Numbered from the stretch's first letter, positions 1-6,076 are shown. The stretch is DNA of 6,623 nt from Calditrichota bacterium (GCA_008501655.1 QQUK01000228.1:1-6623); one strand, 5' to 3'. Numbers and translations are program-made. The notes: generated by a model from the sequence alone, not told the origin.

Positions 1-769
1 ACATGGTACAGACATTACCCTTGTTGGCTCAGACCCATCTTACTATGATATCACCAGGTTCTCGATTTTAACTTCCGATGGATTATCAGCTGTATCACAA
101 TATCTTGCTGACGAAACAAAAGATGTGTTCAAAGTTGATAAAGAAATCAGAGTTGTCTATAACTTTTTTGATGAAAAACGGTTCAAGCCGGATGCAAGCA
201 AATGCACCAAATCAGAATTTGTACCGAATAATGAGTTTTTAATTACTCATGTTTCCAATTTTCGCCCGGTGAAAAGAATTATTGATGTGATTGATACATT
301 TGAAAAAATTGCAAACGAAGTTCCCGCAAAATTATTATTGATCGGGGAAGGTCCCGATACAATTTTAGCACGAAGACAGATCAATAAAAAAGGTTTAAAG
401 GACAAAGTCATATTTCTCGGTAATCAGAGCAGAATTGAAGCGGTTCTTCCATGTTCTGACCTCTTTTTGCTTCCTTCTGAGGAGGAATCGTTCGGACTTG
501 CAGCCCTTGAAGCTCTTGCCTGCGGTGTCCCGGTTATTGGTACGACCGGTACCGGACTTGTTGAAGTAGTAGATGATTACAAAACCGGCTTTTTGCTGCC
601 GGTCGGAGATACAACCTCTATGGCACGAGCAGGATTGTCACTTTTAAAAGACCCGAAGCGATTGAAGCAGTTTAAAGAGGATGCTGCAAAATTAGCTTTC
701 GATAAGTTTAACTCACAGAAAATAATTACTGAATATGAACGGTATTATGAGGATGTACTCAATGGCTGA
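1..769 (+). CDS. bshA: BshA, bacillithiol glycosyltransferase (5' truncated by window edge)
   Basis: N-acetyl-alpha-D-glucosaminyl L-malate synthase, a cytoplasmic GT4-type glycosyltransferase that joins UDP-GlcNAc and L-malate in the first step of bacillithiol synthesis. The reading frame is open from base 2, so the GTG at 125 is an internal codon and not the start. The first visible residues are HGTDITLVGSDPSYYDITRF, a stretch characteristic of BshA. Further on come HVSNFRPVKR (about 247-276), the nucleotide-sugar loop LLIGEGPD, and the GT4 E-x7-E signature in EEESFGLAALEAL (glutamates at 485 and 509), followed by ACGVPVIGTTGTGLVEVV. 255 residues are present; the family is about 370-380 long, so roughly 120 N-terminal residues lie outside the window. 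The stop (TGA 767-769) overlaps the start of bshB1 by 8 bases, implying translational coupling. Assignment to BshA over a generic GT4 rests on the HGTDITLVG stretch and the bshB1 neighbour. Confidence 0.93.
   Translation, partial: HGTDITLVGSDPSYYDITRFSILTSDGLSAVSQYLADETKDVFKVDKEIRVVYNFFDEKRFKPDASKCTKSEFVPNNEFLITHVSNFRPVKRIIDVIDTFEKIANEVPAKLLLIGEGPDTILARRQINKKGLKDKVIFLGNQSRIEAVLPCSDLFLLPSEEESFGLAALEALACGVPVIGTTGTGLVEVVDDYKTGFLLPVGDTTSMARAGLSLLKDPKRLKQFKEDAAKLAFDKFNSQKIITEYERYYEDVLNG
749..753 (+). promoter_or_regulatory. Ribosome binding site that fixes the bshB1 start
   Basis: GAGGA lies 8 bases before the ATG at 762, inside the end of bshA. The three in-frame ATGs further upstream (735, 747, 753) lack such a site, and 747 and 753 overlap it. 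This supports 762 as the true start. Confidence 0.65.
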
Positions 770-1481
770 TTTGAAACTAGATGTTCTGGCGATTGCAGCC
801 CACCCGGATGATATCGAAATCACCTGCGGTGGTTTGATGATTAAACTGGCTAACTCAGGTCGAAAGACTGGAGCTCTTGATTTAACAAGAGGAGAAATGG
901 GGACATTCGGTTCGCAAAATGACCGTGATGCCGAGGCAATTGCTGCCGGGGAAATTATGGGGCTTTCTTATCGGAATAATCTTTCGATTCCGGATTCCGC
1001 GGTTGAATACAATCAGGAGAACAAATTAAAGTTAGCTCAGGTAATCAGAGATACCAACCCGGAACTTGTCATACTGCCACACTGGAAGCAGAGACATCCT
1101 GATCATCTGGCTTGTTCAAAACTCGGTTTTGATGCCTGTTTTTTAGCAGGTTTGAAAAAAATAAATCTGGAAGGTGATCCCTGTCGACCAAGAAAAATAA
1201 TTTATGCATCTTATTCCAGAACAGCTGAGTATTCATTTTTGGTTGATATCTCGGATGAATTCAAACAGAAATGTGATGCTGTTGCAGCTTATAAATCACA
1301 GTTTGATTCTCCTGAAAAGGCAAAACGTATATTCCAGCCCGGGCTGAATGTATTCGATTATATGGATACAAAATCAAAGTTTCTCGGGCAATTAGCCGGA
1401 GTTGCTCATGCAGAATCATATTTTGTAAAAGAATCAATTCTCATTGATGATCCCCAAAATATGCCTGTTTCTTCAATATAA
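762..1481 (+). CDS. bshB1: BshB1, bacillithiol N-acetylglucosaminyl-malate deacetylase
   Basis: Zinc-dependent deacetylase of the PIG-L/LmbE family (239 aa) that removes the acetyl group from GlcNAc-malate, the second step of bacillithiol synthesis; cytoplasmic. Visible motifs are LDVLAIAAHPDDIE at residues 6-19 with the metal/catalytic HPDD (14-17), LTRGEMGTFG at 41-50, and RHPDH at 111-115, whose last histidine matches the third zinc ligand of the family. By analogy with characterised members the ligands would be H14, D17 and H115, with D16 as general base. The start at 762 is chosen because the family begins a few residues before LDVLA(I/F)xAH and a GAGGA site precedes it; the open frame could begin at 735 (9 more residues, MNGIMRMYS), which looks like bshA coding sequence read in another frame. 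It overlaps bshA by 8 bases, so the two are almost certainly cotranscribed. BshC, the cysteine-adding enzyme, is not in the window. Confidence 0.93.
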   Translation: MADLKLDVLAIAAHPDDIEITCGGLMIKLANSGRKTGALDLTRGEMGTFGSQNDRDAEAIAAGEIMGLSYRNNLSIPDSAVEYNQENKLKLAQVIRDTNPELVILPHWKQRHPDHLACSKLGFDACFLAGLKKINLEGDPCRPRKIIYASYSRTAEYSFLVDISDEFKQKCDAVAAYKSQFDSPEKAKRIFQPGLNVFDYMDTKSKFLGQLAGVAHAESYFVKESILIDDPQNMPVSSI

Positions 1482-1606
1482 TAAACAAAAACAGACAAAA
1501 AGCTCAATTATATCATCTTAAAGCCGATAATAATTCTATGCTCAGAGATCGGGCTACGGGTTATTCAATTCTGATTTCTTAGCACTGAATTAAATGGGAG
1601 CGGAAG
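1482..1606 (+). other. Non-coding spacer/leader with a bulged hairpin
   Basis: This is the first part of the spacer between bshB1 and the CDF gene. AGCCGAT (1522-1528) can pair with ATCGGGCT (1548-1555), giving seven pairs with one bulged G and a 19-base loop. AATTC (1567-1571) can pair with GAATT (1587-1591). GGGTT..TTC (1558-1566) can pair with GAA..AACCT (1603-1612), which overlaps the left arm of the following terminator, so the two folds exclude each other. I do not recognise a known riboswitch class. It may be a 3' UTR of the bsh operon or an attenuator leader for the CDF gene. Confidence 0.3.
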
Positions 1607-1640
1607 AAACCTGACAGTTTTAGCTGTCAGGTTTTTCTTT
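1607..1640 (+). terminator. Intrinsic terminator between bshB1 and the CDF gene
   Basis: AAACCTGACAG (1607-1617) pairs perfectly with CTGTCAGGTTT (1624-1634): an 11-bp stem with a 6-base loop, followed by a run of T with one C. This is a textbook Rho-independent terminator. It ends the bsh transcript about 126 bases after the bshB1 stop, or else forms the off state of an attenuator ahead of the CDF gene, whose ATG is 36 bases downstream. Confidence 0.85.
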
Positions 1641-1666
1641 TCAATTAAGTTTTAAAAGTGTATATA
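1638..1666 (+). promoter_or_regulatory. Possible promoter of the CDF gene
   Basis: TTTTCA (1638-1643) and TATATA (1661-1666) are separated by 17 bases; each matches the sigma-70 consensus at four of six positions. Transcription would start near 1673, almost at the ATG at 1676, where no Shine-Dalgarno sequence is present. The -35 box lies in the T-tract of the terminator and AT-rich DNA gives such matches easily, so this is weak. Confidence 0.3.
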
Positions 1667-1675
1667 TCATTCACA

Positions 1676-2572
1676 ATGCAGACTGAAGACCCAAAACTAA
1701 AATCCGGTATGAAAGTGACAATTGTCGGTGCAATTGTTAATATCTTTTTAGTCATTATAAAACTTTATTTCGGTTTTATCGGGCGTTCACAGGCATTGGT
1801 AGCTGATGGTATTCATTCTCTTTCAGATCTGTTTTCCGATGCAGTAGTTCTTTTAGGTCTCAACTGGGGAGCTAAAGATGCTGATGATAACCATCCCTTT
1901 GGACATGGAAGAATAGAGACAGTTTCAGCGCTTGTAATAGGTTTACTATTGATAGCGGTTGCTGTCGGTATTGTATATAAATCTGTGCAGACGCTTTATC
2001 ATCATGAACCGGTTCAGCCTACAATCTGGACAATACTTGCGGCATTTGTATCTATAGTTTTAAAAGAAATTCTCTACCACTATACAGTATATATCGGTAA
2101 AAAGCATAAATCATTGGTAATAGTAGCCAATGCCTGGCATCACCGAACCGATGCATTTTCGTCAATAGCAGTGTTGATAGGTATTACCGGTGCATACCTG
2201 AATCCAAACTGGGTTTATGCTGATGCTCTTGCTTCGTTGTTCGTAACGTATTTCATTGTCAAAGTAGGCTGGGAGTTAATCTGGCAAGCACTGAAAGAAG
2301 TTGTTGATACGGCGCCGGATGAGGAAGTACTGCAGCTTATCAGGGCAATCTCTGAGAGGATTGACGGTGTACTAAATGCTCATGATATCAAAGCAAGGTA
2401 TTCCGGGGGAAGGATAATAACCGAAGTACATATTGTTGTAGATAAAAATCTGTCGGTGTTTGAAGGTCATACTATCGCTAAAAATGTTGAATATACTTTG
2501 ATTGACGAGATTGATGAACTGGTCAAAGTTATTGTCCATGTTGATCCTTCTGATAACAAAATCATTCATTAG
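1676..2572 (+). CDS. Cation diffusion facilitator (CDF) family metal exporter, probably zinc
   Basis: Inner-membrane metal/proton antiporter of the CDF family (298 aa, normal length). About six membrane segments can be placed at roughly residues 13-35, 38-62, 83-103, 117-137, 150-180 and 182-204, followed by a cytoplasmic C-terminal domain. The transport site is visible: H47-S-L-S-D51 in TM2 and H155-H-R-T-D159 in TM5, i.e. an HD-HD site, the arrangement typical of Zn(II) exporters rather than the DD-type sites of manganese members. HPFGHGR (73-79) is the conserved loop after TM2. The C-terminal domain (about 210-298) has the family pattern AHDIKARYSGGRIITEVHIVVD...HTIAKNVEY...VIVHVDP and should dimerise and sense metal. 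Start: ATG 1676; a GTG at 1658 would add six residues, and neither has a clear ribosome binding site. An intrinsic terminator sits just upstream, so it is probably not part of the bsh operon. The metal is inferred, not shown. Confidence 0.92.
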   Translation: MQTEDPKLKSGMKVTIVGAIVNIFLVIIKLYFGFIGRSQALVADGIHSLSDLFSDAVVLLGLNWGAKDADDNHPFGHGRIETVSALVIGLLLIAVAVGIVYKSVQTLYHHEPVQPTIWTILAAFVSIVLKEILYHYTVYIGKKHKSLVIVANAWHHRTDAFSSIAVLIGITGAYLNPNWVYADALASLFVTYFIVKVGWELIWQALKEVVDTAPDEEVLQLIRAISERIDGVLNAHDIKARYSGGRIITEVHIVVDKNLSVFEGHTIAKNVEYTLIDEIDELVKVIVHVDPSDNKIIH

Positions 2573-2588
2573 AAAAGAGATAAACAGT

Positions 2589-2617
2589 TTGCCCGAAAGC
2601 TTCGAAGTTTATATATT
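2589..2617 (+). promoter_or_regulatory. Probable promoter of the tRNA-Sec gene
   Basis: TTGCCC (2589-2594) and TATATT (2612-2617) are separated by exactly 17 bases, close to sigma-70 spacing and consensus. The predicted start is near 2624, the first base of the tRNA, leaving almost no 5' leader. The spacer contains the 8-bp palindrome CTTCGAAG (2600-2607), and GCC-C-GAA (2591-2597) can pair with TTCGGC (2616-2621), so a dyad spans the promoter. Confidence 0.45.
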
Positions 2618-2623
2618 CGGCTC

Positions 2624-2720
2624 GGAAGCGGATGTCGTCTGGTGGCGGTCCCGGCCTTCAAAGCCGTGAGGGGGGCAATGGTCTTGTCCCCGGTGGGTTC
2701 GATTCCCACCCCTTCCGCCA
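2624..2720 (+). tRNA. selC: tRNA-Sec (anticodon TCA), CCA encoded
   Basis: 97 bases including the encoded CCA, in the size class of selenocysteine tRNAs. It begins GGAAG and ends CTTCC-G-CCA as many bacterial tRNA-Sec do. The D arm is GTCGTC-TGGT-GGCGGT: six pairs (some G-U) with a 4-base loop, the hallmark extended D stem of tRNA-Sec. The anticodon loop CTTCAAA (TCA at 2658-2660) sits on CGGC/GCCG. The long variable arm pairs GGGGGCAA with TTGTCCCC (eight pairs, one G-U). The T arm is GTGGG-TTCGATT-CCCAC. The odd point is the acceptor: the 5' strand GGAAGCGG faces only CCCTTCC if the T stem has 5 bp, leaving C6 bulged, or forms 8 bp with a C-C mismatch if the T stem has 4 bp. The gene implies that UGA is read as selenocysteine in this organism; selA, selB and selD are not in the window. 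Confidence 0.95.
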
Positions 2721-2868
2721 TATTATCAGTACAGCCTCCGTAACTGCATGTTAATCAATTAGATAGCGCCTTCCATGCCCTCAACATTTATCTCAAATAT
2801 TCATTTTTATTCTTAACTAAATGAAACTCATTATCTTCCGATAAAATCACAGAAGGATAAATATATTA
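2721..2868. other. AT-rich spacer between tRNA-Sec and the sensor kinase
   Basis: 148 bases with no convincing reading frame and no intrinsic terminator for the tRNA; the only small dyad is TAAC...GTTA around the sequence TAACTGCATGTTA. GATAAAAT at 2840-2847 resembles a -10 box but has no well-spaced -35 partner. The last bases carry the ribosome binding site of the kinase. Confidence 0.4.
2853..2857 (+). promoter_or_regulatory. Ribosome binding site of the sensor kinase
   Basis: AAGGA precedes the ATG at 2869 by 11 bases, slightly longer than ideal. No other start codon in this frame lies closer to it, so it supports the start at 2869. Confidence 0.5.
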
Positions 2869-5250
2869 ATGTCTGAGATAAATAAGAAATTTTATAAAAA
2901 ATATGATACAATAATTGCCGTCTCTGTATTTGTGTTGTTGGCTATATCGAGTTCCTACATCTGGAAACATGAAGATACAGCTCAATATGATATAATAAAT
3001 ACTGAAACGAAAGTTACGGCTGATCAATTAAAGCAGCGTTTGGAGTCCTGGGTAGGTCATAGGCTATCTATCATTGAAAGAATAGGGGATGATTGGGAAA
3101 AATATGAACTTAAAGATAGTGCTAAGTTTGTAACAAAAGCTGAGGAGTTATTGTTAATCGTACCCGGCTTACAAGCATTAAACTGGATAGATAATAATTG
3201 GGAAATCAAAACTGTTGTTCCTTATGCTGAGAATCAAAAAGCTCTCGGAAAAAATTTACATGACCATCCCTTTAATTCAGTCGAAGAAGCACTCGCTAAT
3301 GCTTCTGAATCGCATCAATTAACAAGGACAAGTATTGTCAATCTGCTTCAGGGAGGAAAGGGATTCGCAACCTATATGCCAGTCGTTGATAAATCTGGTA
3401 AAGTTACCGGGTATATCAACGGTGTATTTAAAATCAATAAACTCATCGAGGGTTGTTTTACTGATAAAACCTTATTGGAAAACTTTGATATTCAGATATC
3501 TGAAAATGTTGATATAGTCTTTTCAAATCAAAATGAAGAAATTAGAGAAAACACTAAATATTTACAGCAGCGGGAAATTAAAATTCTTGATAAATCATGG
3601 TCAATGCTGATAACTCCGTCTCAGGTATACCTTCAGCCACGCCTGAACAACAATGCTTTTGGGTATTTAATCCTTTTTAATCTATTCGGACTTTTATTAA
3701 GCTGGGTTATCAGGGTTGCATTAGTCCGGCATAAAAAGACTTTTGAGAGTGAAAAAAAATTCCGAACTTTAGTAGAAGGTGCCGGTGATTCTTTCTTTTT
3801 GCTGAATATCGACGGAAAAATTATTGATGTAAATAAAAAAACGTGCAAAGAGCTTGGGTACAGCAGGGATGAGCTTTTGAATATGAACATCCATGATATC
3901 GATATGGAAGTTCAGCATGAGGAATATTTACGTTTATGGAATCTTATCGAACAAAACAAGATCGATAATGTTGAAACGGTGTATAAACGTAAGAATAGCT
4001 CAACATTCCCTGTTGAGATCAGAGTAGGTATAGTAACTCTTGATGGGGAGAGTTTTGCGACCTGTCTGGCAAGAAACATCAGTGAAGCAAAAAGACTAAA
4101 AGAACTTGAATCACGGGCTCAGAAATTAGAAACAGCCGGTCAAATAGCCGGACAGGTTGCCCATGATTTTAACAATTTACTATCACCGATTGTCGCATAC
4201 CCCGAATTTATCCGGGAACTTATAAGCGATAACCCGGAAGCAATAGAATTGCTTGATGTAATAGAAAAATCAGCTATTCAAATCGCGGATATAAATCAGG
4301 AGCTTTTAACATTGGGAAGAAGAGGACATTACAGCTTAGAAGTGTTCAATCTGAATGATGTAATTAGTCAGTCAATGAATCATTTGGAATATGACAACAA
4401 TGCGATAAAAATTGATTTCCAGAAAAGTAATGATCTGTTTCCAATGAAAGGCGGGAAGTCCCAAATATCCCGTATAATAATTAATCTGATAAATAATGCT
4501 ATTGATGCGATTGATGATACCGGAGAGATTGAAATTAAAACTGAAAATTACTATGTTGAAAAACTTGATCCATCTAACATTATTGTACCATCAGGTTCAT
4601 ATATCAAACTGACTATTAGTGATACAGGCAGAGGAATTCCTTCTGATATTATGTCATCAATATTTTTACCCTTTGTTTCGACAAAAAAAGTTGATAAAAA
4701 ACGCGGTTCCGGTCTTGGGCTAAGTGTTGTTGACGCTGTTGTCAAGGATCATAATGGATTTATTGATACCAAATCTAAGGTTGGAGAGGGTACCTCTTTC
4801 TATGTCTATTTTCCTGTTACTGAAGATGAGATAATAAATACGACAGATGTAAAAATACAGGGTGGCGGGGAATCTATCCTTGTCGTAGACGATGATGCCG
4901 TGTTAAAGGAAGTTACAACGAAAATACTGAATAAACTGGGATATAAGGTACAAGCTGTTGAATGCGGTGAAAAAGCTCTGGAACTGTTAAAAACTGAAAG
5001 TTTCGATCTCCTGCTTCTTGATATGATTATACCTGAAGGAATGGATGGAACTGAATTATTTGAGAAATCATTACTCCTGAATCCTCATCAACGGGCGATT
5101 ATCGTTTCCGGATATGCTGAATCTGAAAGAGTTCAAAAAGCAATGGACCTTGGTGTTGCATGTTTCCTTAAAAAACCATTTACTTCTCAGCAATTAGCTA
5201 TAACATTGGCGGAAGCTTTTAAAGAGGAAACAATGTTAGTCTCAAATTGA
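2869..5250 (+). CDS. Membrane hybrid sensor histidine kinase (extracytoplasmic sensor, PAS, kinase, receiver)
   Basis: 793-residue inner-membrane signalling protein. In order: TM1 (about 13-31); an extracytoplasmic sensor (about 35-260) whose PGLQALNWIDNNWEIKTVVP stretch (99-118) resembles CHASE domains; TM2 (about 264-286); a PAS domain (about 295-410, with SFFLLNIDGKIIDVNKKTCKELGYSRDELL); a short coiled linker; a HisKA-type dimerisation helix with phospho-acceptor H432 in GQVAHDFNNLLSP; an HATPase domain with N box (INLINNAIDAI, 538-548), DTGRG (585-589), FLPFVSTKK (599-607) and GSGLGLS (613-619); and a C-terminal receiver with acidic residues D674-D676, phospho-acceptor D718, S747 and K769. 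All catalytic residues are present, so kinase and receiver should be active. AHDFNN is the form common in PAS-hybrid kinases. The receiver has no output domain and no partner response regulator is beside it, so the phosphate probably passes on to a histidine phosphotransfer protein or regulator elsewhere, or the receiver acts as a phosphate sink. The ligand is unknown. It is a single-gene unit ended by the terminator at 5279-5315. Confidence 0.92.
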   Translation: MSEINKKFYKKYDTIIAVSVFVLLAISSSYIWKHEDTAQYDIINTETKVTADQLKQRLESWVGHRLSIIERIGDDWEKYELKDSAKFVTKAEELLLIVPGLQALNWIDNNWEIKTVVPYAENQKALGKNLHDHPFNSVEEALANASESHQLTRTSIVNLLQGGKGFATYMPVVDKSGKVTGYINGVFKINKLIEGCFTDKTLLENFDIQISENVDIVFSNQNEEIRENTKYLQQREIKILDKSWSMLITPSQVYLQPRLNNNAFGYLILFNLFGLLLSWVIRVALVRHKKTFESEKKFRTLVEGAGDSFFLLNIDGKIIDVNKKTCKELGYSRDELLNMNIHDIDMEVQHEEYLRLWNLIEQNKIDNVETVYKRKNSSTFPVEIRVGIVTLDGESFATCLARNISEAKRLKELESRAQKLETAGQIAGQVAHDFNNLLSPIVAYPEFIRELISDNPEAIELLDVIEKSAIQIADINQELLTLGRRGHYSLEVFNLNDVISQSMNHLEYDNNAIKIDFQKSNDLFPMKGGKSQISRIIINLINNAIDAIDDTGEIEIKTENYYVEKLDPSNIIVPSGSYIKLTISDTGRGIPSDIMSSIFLPFVSTKKVDKKRGSGLGLSVVDAVVKDHNGFIDTKSKVGEGTSFYVYFPVTEDEIINTTDVKIQGGGESILVVDDDAVLKEVTTKILNKLGYKVQAVECGEKALELLKTESFDLLLLDMIIPEGMDGTELFEKSLLLNPHQRAIIVSGYAESERVQKAMDLGVACFLKKPFTSQQLAITLAEAFKEETMLVSN

Positions 5251-5278
5251 TCTGATTGTATTTTCATAGATTTTGGAT

Positions 5279-5315
5279 ATTAAAAAAGCGATGCGGAGTG
5301 CATCGCTTTTTTAAT
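5279..5315. terminator. Bidirectional intrinsic terminator between convergent genes
   Basis: A perfect 16-bp inverted repeat, with GCGATGC (5288-5294) and GCATCGC (5300-5306) as core, A6 and T6 as outer parts and GGAGT as loop. The A6 on one side and T6 on the other make it functional on both strands: for the kinase gene (+, stop at 5250) and for the exported-protein gene (-, stop at 5348). Confidence 0.88.
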
Positions 5316-5347
5316 GAATATGATAGAATCTAAAATATATATAATCC

Positions 5348-5974
5348 TTAGAACCAGCTTAACTGCTGGAGTTCTGGAATTTCTGTACGCATTGTATCTG
5401 AGAGGTCATCGAGAAAACGAACCAGGTCTTCAATGTTTTCTGCACGAACCTCAAGTTTTTCAGCTTTCTTTTCAAGTTTTTCAGCTTTCATTTCGATTTC
5501 ATTTTCAAGGTCTTCGACATCGTAGTTAGGGGAGAGTAGTTTTAAAACACCAATAAGAGCATGGAGACCTATTTTGGCACCTTCCATACCGATTTTAGCA
5601 CCTTCCCATCCAAGGTCTTTTGCTTCCCTGATAACTTTATCAATATTGGTATACATATCTTTACATAGAGCTTTTTGTTTGGCATCTGTCCCGATTTTTT
5701 TACCATTGATGAACAGGTCATATTTTTCTGTAATCATAAAATATGTATTCTCATCCTTATTGGTGACGGTAAGGTCGTTGTCATCATTAAAATCGATGTT
5801 GATATGGTCGATAGTGAGACCATCAAAGCCAAAATGAAAATCATGGTCATTATGATTATGATGCTCTACATAAGTTGCATGACGGGTATCTCCTGCGGTA
5901 AGTGATACTGCTGAAAGGTTAAGCACAGCGAGAATCACTAAAAAAGATATAACTGCTTTTGCAAACTGCTTCAT
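5348..5974 (-). CDS. Exported protein with His-rich segment and coiled-coil tail, function unknown
   Basis: 208 residues, not recognised with certainty. Residues 1-27 form a signal peptide (MKQFAK, a hydrophobic core to about 23, cleavage near SLTA-G), so the product is periplasmic or secreted; there is no lipobox cysteine. Residues 32-57 are His-rich (seven histidines, as in HHNHNDHDFHF) and run into an acidic IDFNDDNDL stretch, a possible but unproven metal-binding region. YDLFINGKKIG (85-95) and the following helices with one Cys (C104) faintly recall the E. coli YggN/DUF2884 layout, which is only an impression. A seven-residue repeat (EGAKIG, 124-129 and 131-136) is followed by a charged coiled coil (about 152-192) with KAEKLEK/KAEKLEV/RAENIED repeats. 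The start is supported by AAGGAG 6 bases before the ATG. It is convergent with the kinase and divergent from recG, so it is monocistronic. Confidence 0.85.
   Translation of the reverse strand: MKQFAKAVISFLVILAVLNLSAVSLTAGDTRHATYVEHHNHNDHDFHFGFDGLTIDHINIDFNDDNDLTVTNKDENTYFMITEKYDLFINGKKIGTDAKQKALCKDMYTNIDKVIREAKDLGWEGAKIGMEGAKIGLHALIGVLKLLSPNYDVEDLENEIEMKAEKLEKKAEKLEVRAENIEDLVRFLDDLSDTMRTEIPELQQLSWF
5451..5489 (-). repeat. 21-bp tandem repeat within the exported-protein gene
   Basis: An 18-base unit occurs identically at 5451-5468 and 5472-5489, offset 21 bases. It encodes two copies of the heptad KAEKLE(K/V) in the coiled-coil tail; a diverged third unit (RAENIED) follows on the protein. The near-identical DNA suggests recent internal duplication or active slippage. 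Confidence 0.75.
5567..5608 (-). repeat. Second 21-bp tandem repeat in the exported-protein gene
   Basis: Two similar 21-base units (5567-5587 and 5588-5608) differ at only a few bases and encode the repeated EGAKIG of residues 124-136. It has the same period as the coiled-coil repeat but an unrelated sequence, so the gene seems to grow by heptad-length duplications. Confidence 0.65.
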
Positions 5975-5980
5975 ATTCTG

Positions 5981-5986
5981 CTCCTT
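5981..5986 (-). promoter_or_regulatory. Ribosome binding site of the exported-protein gene
   Basis: On the minus strand AAGGAG lies 6 bases before the ATG (5972-5974). It is the strongest Shine-Dalgarno sequence in the window and fixes this start. Confidence 0.75.
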
Positions 5987-5987
5987 G

Positions 5988-6014
5988 AGTACGATTGTTA
6001 TGTATTAGTACGAT
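5988..6014. repeat. Short direct repeats in the divergent intergenic region
   Basis: AGTACGAT occurs at 5988-5995 and 6007-6014, 19 bases apart, in the leader of the exported-protein gene. Next to it TGTAATT is repeated in tandem at 6037-6043 and 6044-6050, abutting the recG -35 box. Either pair could be a regulator site, but they are short and could be chance. Confidence 0.35.
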
Positions 6015-6048
6015 AAGGGGGCATTTATGTTTCACCTGTAATTTGTAA

Positions 6049-6076
6049 TTGACATTTTAACCAAAAATAGTCTAAC
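6049..6076 (+). promoter_or_regulatory. Probable promoter of recG
   Basis: TTGACA (6049-6054) is a perfect -35 box; TCTAAC (6071-6076), 16 bases on, matches the -10 consensus at four of six positions. Transcription would begin around 6083, essentially at the recG ATG (6084), where there is no clear Shine-Dalgarno sequence. Confidence 0.45.

Noticed and set aside
125..127. GTG as start of the glycosyltransferase
   Set aside because: The frame is open to the window edge and the residues before it are conserved BshA sequence, so this is an internal valine.
735..761. Upstream in-frame ATGs of bshB1 (735, 747, 753)
   Set aside because: They lie inside bshA, lack a ribosome binding site at proper distance, and add residues not seen in the family; 762 has GAGGA at 8 bases.
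1538..1582. Small reading frame of 14 codons (MLRDRATGYSILIS) in the spacer before the CDF gene, a possible leader peptide
   Set aside because: No ribosome binding site, no run of regulatory codons, and its position overlaps the hairpin; short frames arise easily by chance.
1482..1640. Known riboswitch (NiCo, Mn yybP-ykoY, fluoride, guanidine) before the CDF gene
   Set aside because: I could not find the conserved core bases of any of these classes; kept only as an unassigned structured leader.
2372..4745. Minus-strand open frames at 2372-2569, 3633-3890 and 4551-4745, and the plus frame at 3335-3517
   Set aside because: They lie within the CDF and kinase genes in other frames, with no start signals or recognisable domains.
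5248..5283. UGA of the kinase gene (and that of bshA) as selenocysteine codon, given the tRNA-Sec
   Set aside because: Reading on past the kinase UGA gives only ten non-family residues to a TAA, and past the bshA UGA a short out-of-family tail; no hairpin resembling a bacterial SECIS directly follows either.
5314..5905. Plus-strand open frames opposite the exported-protein gene (5314-5529, 5574-5837, 5675-5905)
   Set aside because: They are antisense to a gene with a signal peptide, SD site and terminator, and their translations are low-complexity or repeat-derived.
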